Origin: an uncultured Pseudomonas sp.
GTDB lineage: Bacteria; Pseudomonadota; Gammaproteobacteria; Pseudomonadales; Pseudomonadaceae
Length of the DNA stretch: 64,000 nucleotides
NCBI RefSeq assembly: GCF_913774235.1
Contig: NZ_CAJYDW010000017.1
Span: 186,001 to 250,000, forward strand
Direction of reading: 5' to 3'
A program made the translations under genes and the position numbers. The notes below the pieces were generated by a model. That model was given only the letters and a program-made list of their open reading frames with translations. It was not told the DNA's origin and did no database searches. Below, in pieces: positions 61,070 through 64,000 of this stretch (the first letter of the stretch is position 1; each line of letters starts with the position of its first letter).

Positions 61070-64000
61070 TCATGTGAGGACCGGGAACAGTCCCTGGCGC
61101 TCGAGGCGTTTGCGCAGTTGCTCCGGGGGCAGCGGGCGGTCGAAGAGGAAGCCTTGCACCTCGTCGCAGCCATGGGCGCAGAGGAAGTCGAGCTGTTCCT
61201 GCTCCTCGACGCCTTCGGCGATCACCGAGAGGTTGAGGCTGTGGGCCATGGCGATGATGGCCCGGGCGATCTGGGCATCCTGCTCGCCATGGGGCAGGCC
61301 GTCGACGAAGCTGCGGTCGATCTTGAGGATGTCGATGGGAAATTGCTTGAGGTAGTTGAGCGACGAGTAGCCGGTGCCGAAGTCGTCCACCGCGATGCAC
61401 AGCCCCAGGTTCTTGAGTTCGCCCAGCAGCATCAGCGCCTCGCCGACATCACGCATGAGGATGCTCTCGGTCAGCTCCAGTTCCAGGCAGGCCGGGGCCA
61501 GGCCGGTCTCGGCGAGGATCTGGGCGATGCGCTGGCCGAGTTGGCCGTCGTTGAACTGGCGGGCGGAGAGATTCACCGAGACCTTGGGAATGCGCACCTT
61601 GGCAGCGTGCCATTCGCGCATCTGCCGGCAGGCCTCACGGATCACCCAGTCGCCCACCTGGACCACCAGGCCGATCTCTTCCAGCACCGGGATGAATTCC
61701 GCCGGGGAGACGTGACCGCGCACCGGATGCTCCCAGCGCAGCAGGGCCTCGACGCCGGTCAGGCGACCGTTGTCGCAGCGGTACTGCGGCTGGTAGTGCA
61801 GGCGGAATTCGCCCTGCAGCAGGGCGTGGCGCAGGTCGGCCTCCAGTTCCAGGCGCTCCAGGGCGCGGGCGTTCATCTCGGCCTGGTAGAACTGGAAGTT
61901 GTTCTTGCCCATCTCCTTGGCGTGGTACATGGCCGTGTCGGCGTTCTTCATCAGTTGGCTGAGTTCGTGGCCGTCCTGAGGCGAGAGGGCGATGCCGATG
62001 CTGGCGGAGACGAAGAATTCGCGGCCTTCGAGGATGAAGGGGTCGGACAGCTGGGCGAGGATCTGCTCACCGACGCGGATCGCCTGGGCGAGGGCGGTTT
62101 CGCGGCTTTCCAGGCCGTACAGCAGCAGGGTGAATTCGTCGCCCCCCATGCGCGCCACGCTGTCCTCGGTGCCAACGCAGGCGGTCAGGCGCACGGCCAC
62201 TTCCTTGAGCAGGCGGTCGCCGGCGGCGTGGCCGAGGGAGTCGTTGATCGGCTTGAAACGGTCGAGGTCGAGGAACATCAGCACCACCCAGCTGCCGTTG
62301 TGGCGGCTCTGCTGCAGGGCGTTGTGCAGGCGATCCTGGAACAGGGTGCGGTTGGGCAGCAGGGTCAGGGCGTCGTAGTAGGCCAGGCGGTGGATGCGCC
62401 GCTCGCTGGCCTTGCGCTCGCTGATGTCGACGAAGAAGCAGACGTAGCTCATCAGGTCGCCGTCATCGTCGCGGATGGCGGTGATGCCGACCCAGGAGGG
62501 ATAGGGCTCGTTGTCGTGGCGGCGCTGCCAGAGTTCGCCTTCCCAGCTTTCCTCGGTACGCAGCTGCTGCATCACGTGCTGCAGCTGGTTGGCTTCCTGT
62601 TTGTCGGCACAGAGCATCATCGGCTGCTGGTCGAGGACCTGCTCGGGGGTGAAGCCGGTGATGCGGGTGAAGGTGCGGTTGACGCGGACGATGTAGCCGG
62701 CCGGGTCGGTGACCAGGATGGCACCGGCGGAGTGATCGAACACCGTCGCCGCCATGCGCATGTCCTTGTCGGTGCGGCGCTGGGCGGAGATGTCGCGGCA
62801 GACGCCGAGCAGGCCGGCGAAGCGTTCGTGGTCGTCCCACAGCGGCTTGAGGCGCAGCTCGATCTGCAGGGTGTGGCCGGCGGCGTGCAGGCAGTCGAGC
62901 ACCTGGGGAGCGAAGCGTTCCTGGCGCAGGACGGAGAGTGCGCGCGGGTCGTCGAGGCTGCGCATCAGGTGTTGCAGGGTACGGCGGAACTCCTGCAACT
63001 GGCGCGTGTGGACCACCAGGTCAGTCAGGCGCCGTTGCTGCAGTTCGGCGATAGTATAGCCCAGCAGCTCCTCCACCGAGGGGCTGATGTAGCTGAGCAC
63101 CAACTGGGCGTCGGTGGTGAAGATGACGTCGCTGATGCTTTCCGCCAACTGCCGATAGCGGTTTTCGCTGCCGCGCAGACGATCACTGGCGCGCACCATG
63201 TCGGTGACATCCAGGGCCAGGCCGACCACGCTGGCGGCGGTGCCGTCCGGACGGCTGGCGAGGCGCTGCTCGCGCACGTCGAACCAGCGCCAGCCACCGT
63301 TGCGGTGCTGCCAGCGCAACAGGCTGCTGCTGGGCTGATCGGAGAGCGTCGGTCGCATGCTCACCACCCGGGCGTGCAGCTCGGCGTCGTCCGGGTGCAG
63401 GCGCTCGCGCCCGAGGCTGGTGAGGACCCCGGGTGCATAGCCGAGCTTGAGCGCCAGCGGATGGCTCTCGTAGGTCAGCTCGCCACTGGCCACGTCGTAG
63501 GTGTAGAGGGTGTCGGGGATGGCGCTGATCAGATTGGACCAGAAGGCATCACGCTCGAGCAGACGCAGCTCGCTGAGCTTGCGCTGGGTGATGTCGTTGA
63601 GACTGAGCAGGGTGGCATCGAGGTGCTGCGGGTCGGCCGGCAGGTGCATGCTCAGCCAGAGGTGGCGCTCGCCCGCGCCGCTTTCGATGCAGGTTTCCAG
63701 CTCCAGCACCTGCTGCCCGGAAAGCAGGCCGGCCAGCAGGCGGTATCTCTTGCCACCGGGTTGCACGCGGGAGTACCCCACCAGCCGCTCCCAGGCCTGG
63801 TCCAGCCGGTCGATACCGAGCATCTCCAGCGCCCGCTGGTTGATCTCGGTGATGCGGACCCTCCGGCCAAGGGACTCGAAGGTTTCGGGCTGGTTGGTGA
63901 GCAGCTCGGTGAGCTGTTCCGGCGTCTCGATGCCGAGCGTCTGCAGTGCCGGGTAGAGACCGCTCAGGTCGACCACGCAGATGCCGGTGTGGACGCCGTT
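61070..64000 (-). CDS. morA: MorA-like c-di-GMP enzyme (PAS-GGDEF-EAL), 5' end beyond window
   Basis: About 976 residues of a membrane-linked c-di-GMP protein are visible; the frame is open through the window edge, so the N-terminus is missing. Numbered from the GTG at 63976: PAS-type sensor repeats to about 520, a GGDEF domain with an intact GGDEF motif (611-615), and an EAL domain with EAL (743-745), VNLSARQF, LELTES, VDDFGTG, LKIDRS and AEGVE. The RxxD inhibition site is absent (GTED at that position). MorA of P. aeruginosa (PA4601, next to glyA) is the likely ortholog and affects motility and biofilm. Confidence 0.9.
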   Translation of the reverse strand, partial: NGVHTGICVVDLSGLYPALQTLGIETPEQLTELLTNQPETFESLGRRVRITEINQRALEMLGIDRLDQAWERLVGYSRVQPGGKRYRLLAGLLSGQQVLELETCIESGAGERHLWLSMHLPADPQHLDATLLSLNDITQRKLSELRLLERDAFWSNLISAIPDTLYTYDVASGELTYESHPLALKLGYAPGVLTSLGRERLHPDDAELHARVVSMRPTLSDQPSSSLLRWQHRNGGWRWFDVREQRLASRPDGTAASVVGLALDVTDMVRASDRLRGSENRYRQLAESISDVIFTTDAQLVLSYISPSVEELLGYTIAELQQRRLTDLVVHTRQLQEFRRTLQHLMRSLDDPRALSVLRQERFAPQVLDCLHAAGHTLQIELRLKPLWDDHERFAGLLGVCRDISAQRRTDKDMRMAATVFDHSAGAILVTDPAGYIVRVNRTFTRITGFTPEQVLDQQPMMLCADKQEANQLQHVMQQLRTEESWEGELWQRRHDNEPYPSWVGITAIRDDDGDLMSYVCFFVDISERKASERRIHRLAYYDALTLLPNRTLFQDRLHNALQQSRHNGSWVVLMFLDLDRFKPINDSLGHAAGDRLLKEVAVRLTACVGTEDSVARMGGDEFTLLLYGLESRETALAQAIRVGEQILAQLSDPFILEGREFFVSASIGIALSPQDGHELSQLMKNADTAMYHAKEMGKNNFQFYQAEMNARALERLELEADLRHALLQGEFRLHYQPQYRCDNGRLTGVEALLRWEHPVRGHVSPAEFIPVLEEIGLVVQVGDWVIREACRQMREWHAAKVRIPKVSVNLSARQFNDGQLGQRIAQILAETGLAPACLELELTESILMRDVGEALMLLGELKNLGLCIAVDDFGTGYSSLNYLKQFPIDILKIDRSFVDGLPHGEQDAQIARAIIAMAHSLNLSVIAEGVEEQEQLDFLCAHGCDEVQGFLFDRPLPPEQLRKRLERQGLFPVLT

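Overview
The window is GC-rich bacterial chromosome, almost certainly from a Pseudomonas sensu lato. Support comes from gene families and neighbourhoods typical of the genus: an OprD-type porin beside an MHS transporter, quiC and a TetR gene; a MorA-like PAS-GGDEF-EAL gene upstream of glyA; rsmC next to hprA; olsB-olsA; cysZ divergent from trxB; azurin; a PA0069-type radical SAM gene with a LexA box; and REP/REPIN repeats with a RAYT transposase. The species cannot be fixed from the sequence alone. I saw no rRNA, tRNA, CRISPR array, prophage or intact insertion sequence other than the RAYT gene.

Layout. 1-8.9 kb: alpha/beta hydrolase, YdjM-type membrane protein, a DUF1127/MocR divergent pair with a clear inverted-repeat operator candidate, a membrane diguanylate cyclase, a nucleoside deoxyribosyltransferase, a GST, and a LysR/quinone-reductase divergent pair. 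9-12.6 kb: operon of a DUF748 (AsmA-like) protein and two DUF2845 paralogs. 13-18 kb: bestrophin channel, then a tight MFS / metallophosphoesterase / ArsB-like operon of unknown substrate. 18-26 kb: cytochrome b561, LysR/FUSC exporter pair, GH15 glucoamylase, acyltransferase. 26-33 kb: sirtuin, GyrI-like protein, TetR/SDR pair with two matched operators, YegD-type Hsp70, CPBP protease, DCC protein, SDR, DUF502. 33-44 kb: a type I 3-dehydroquinate dehydratase that carries a signal peptide, an S9 peptidase, the SOS-linked radical SAM gene, and a quinate/shikimate catabolic cluster (porin, transporter, quiC, TetR). 44-52 kb: accessory-looking region with a duplicated Cys-motif secreted protein, tandem SDR duplicates, a LOG protein, azurin, a 0.9 kb nest of inverted repeats, glutathione peroxidase, a lipoprotein, a cystine transporter and the RAYT. 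52-64 kb: housekeeping genes (rsmC, hprA, acpH, olsA, olsB, slyD, cysZ, trxB, glyA, partial morA).

How the parts fit. The clearest metabolic story is quinate/shikimate use: periplasmic 3-dehydroquinate would be dehydrated outside the inner membrane by the exported AroD-like enzyme, pass in through the MHS transporter, and be turned into protocatechuate by QuiC. Two 15-bp sites between transporter and quiC resemble PcaR boxes, which would tie the cluster to protocatechuate catabolism. The second story is the repeat system: a RAYT gene and at least two REPIN loci lie within 8 kb of each other, along with two further families of palindromic intergenic repeats. Many neighbouring genes converge and overlap at their 3' ends (4 to 166 bases), as in a compact genome.
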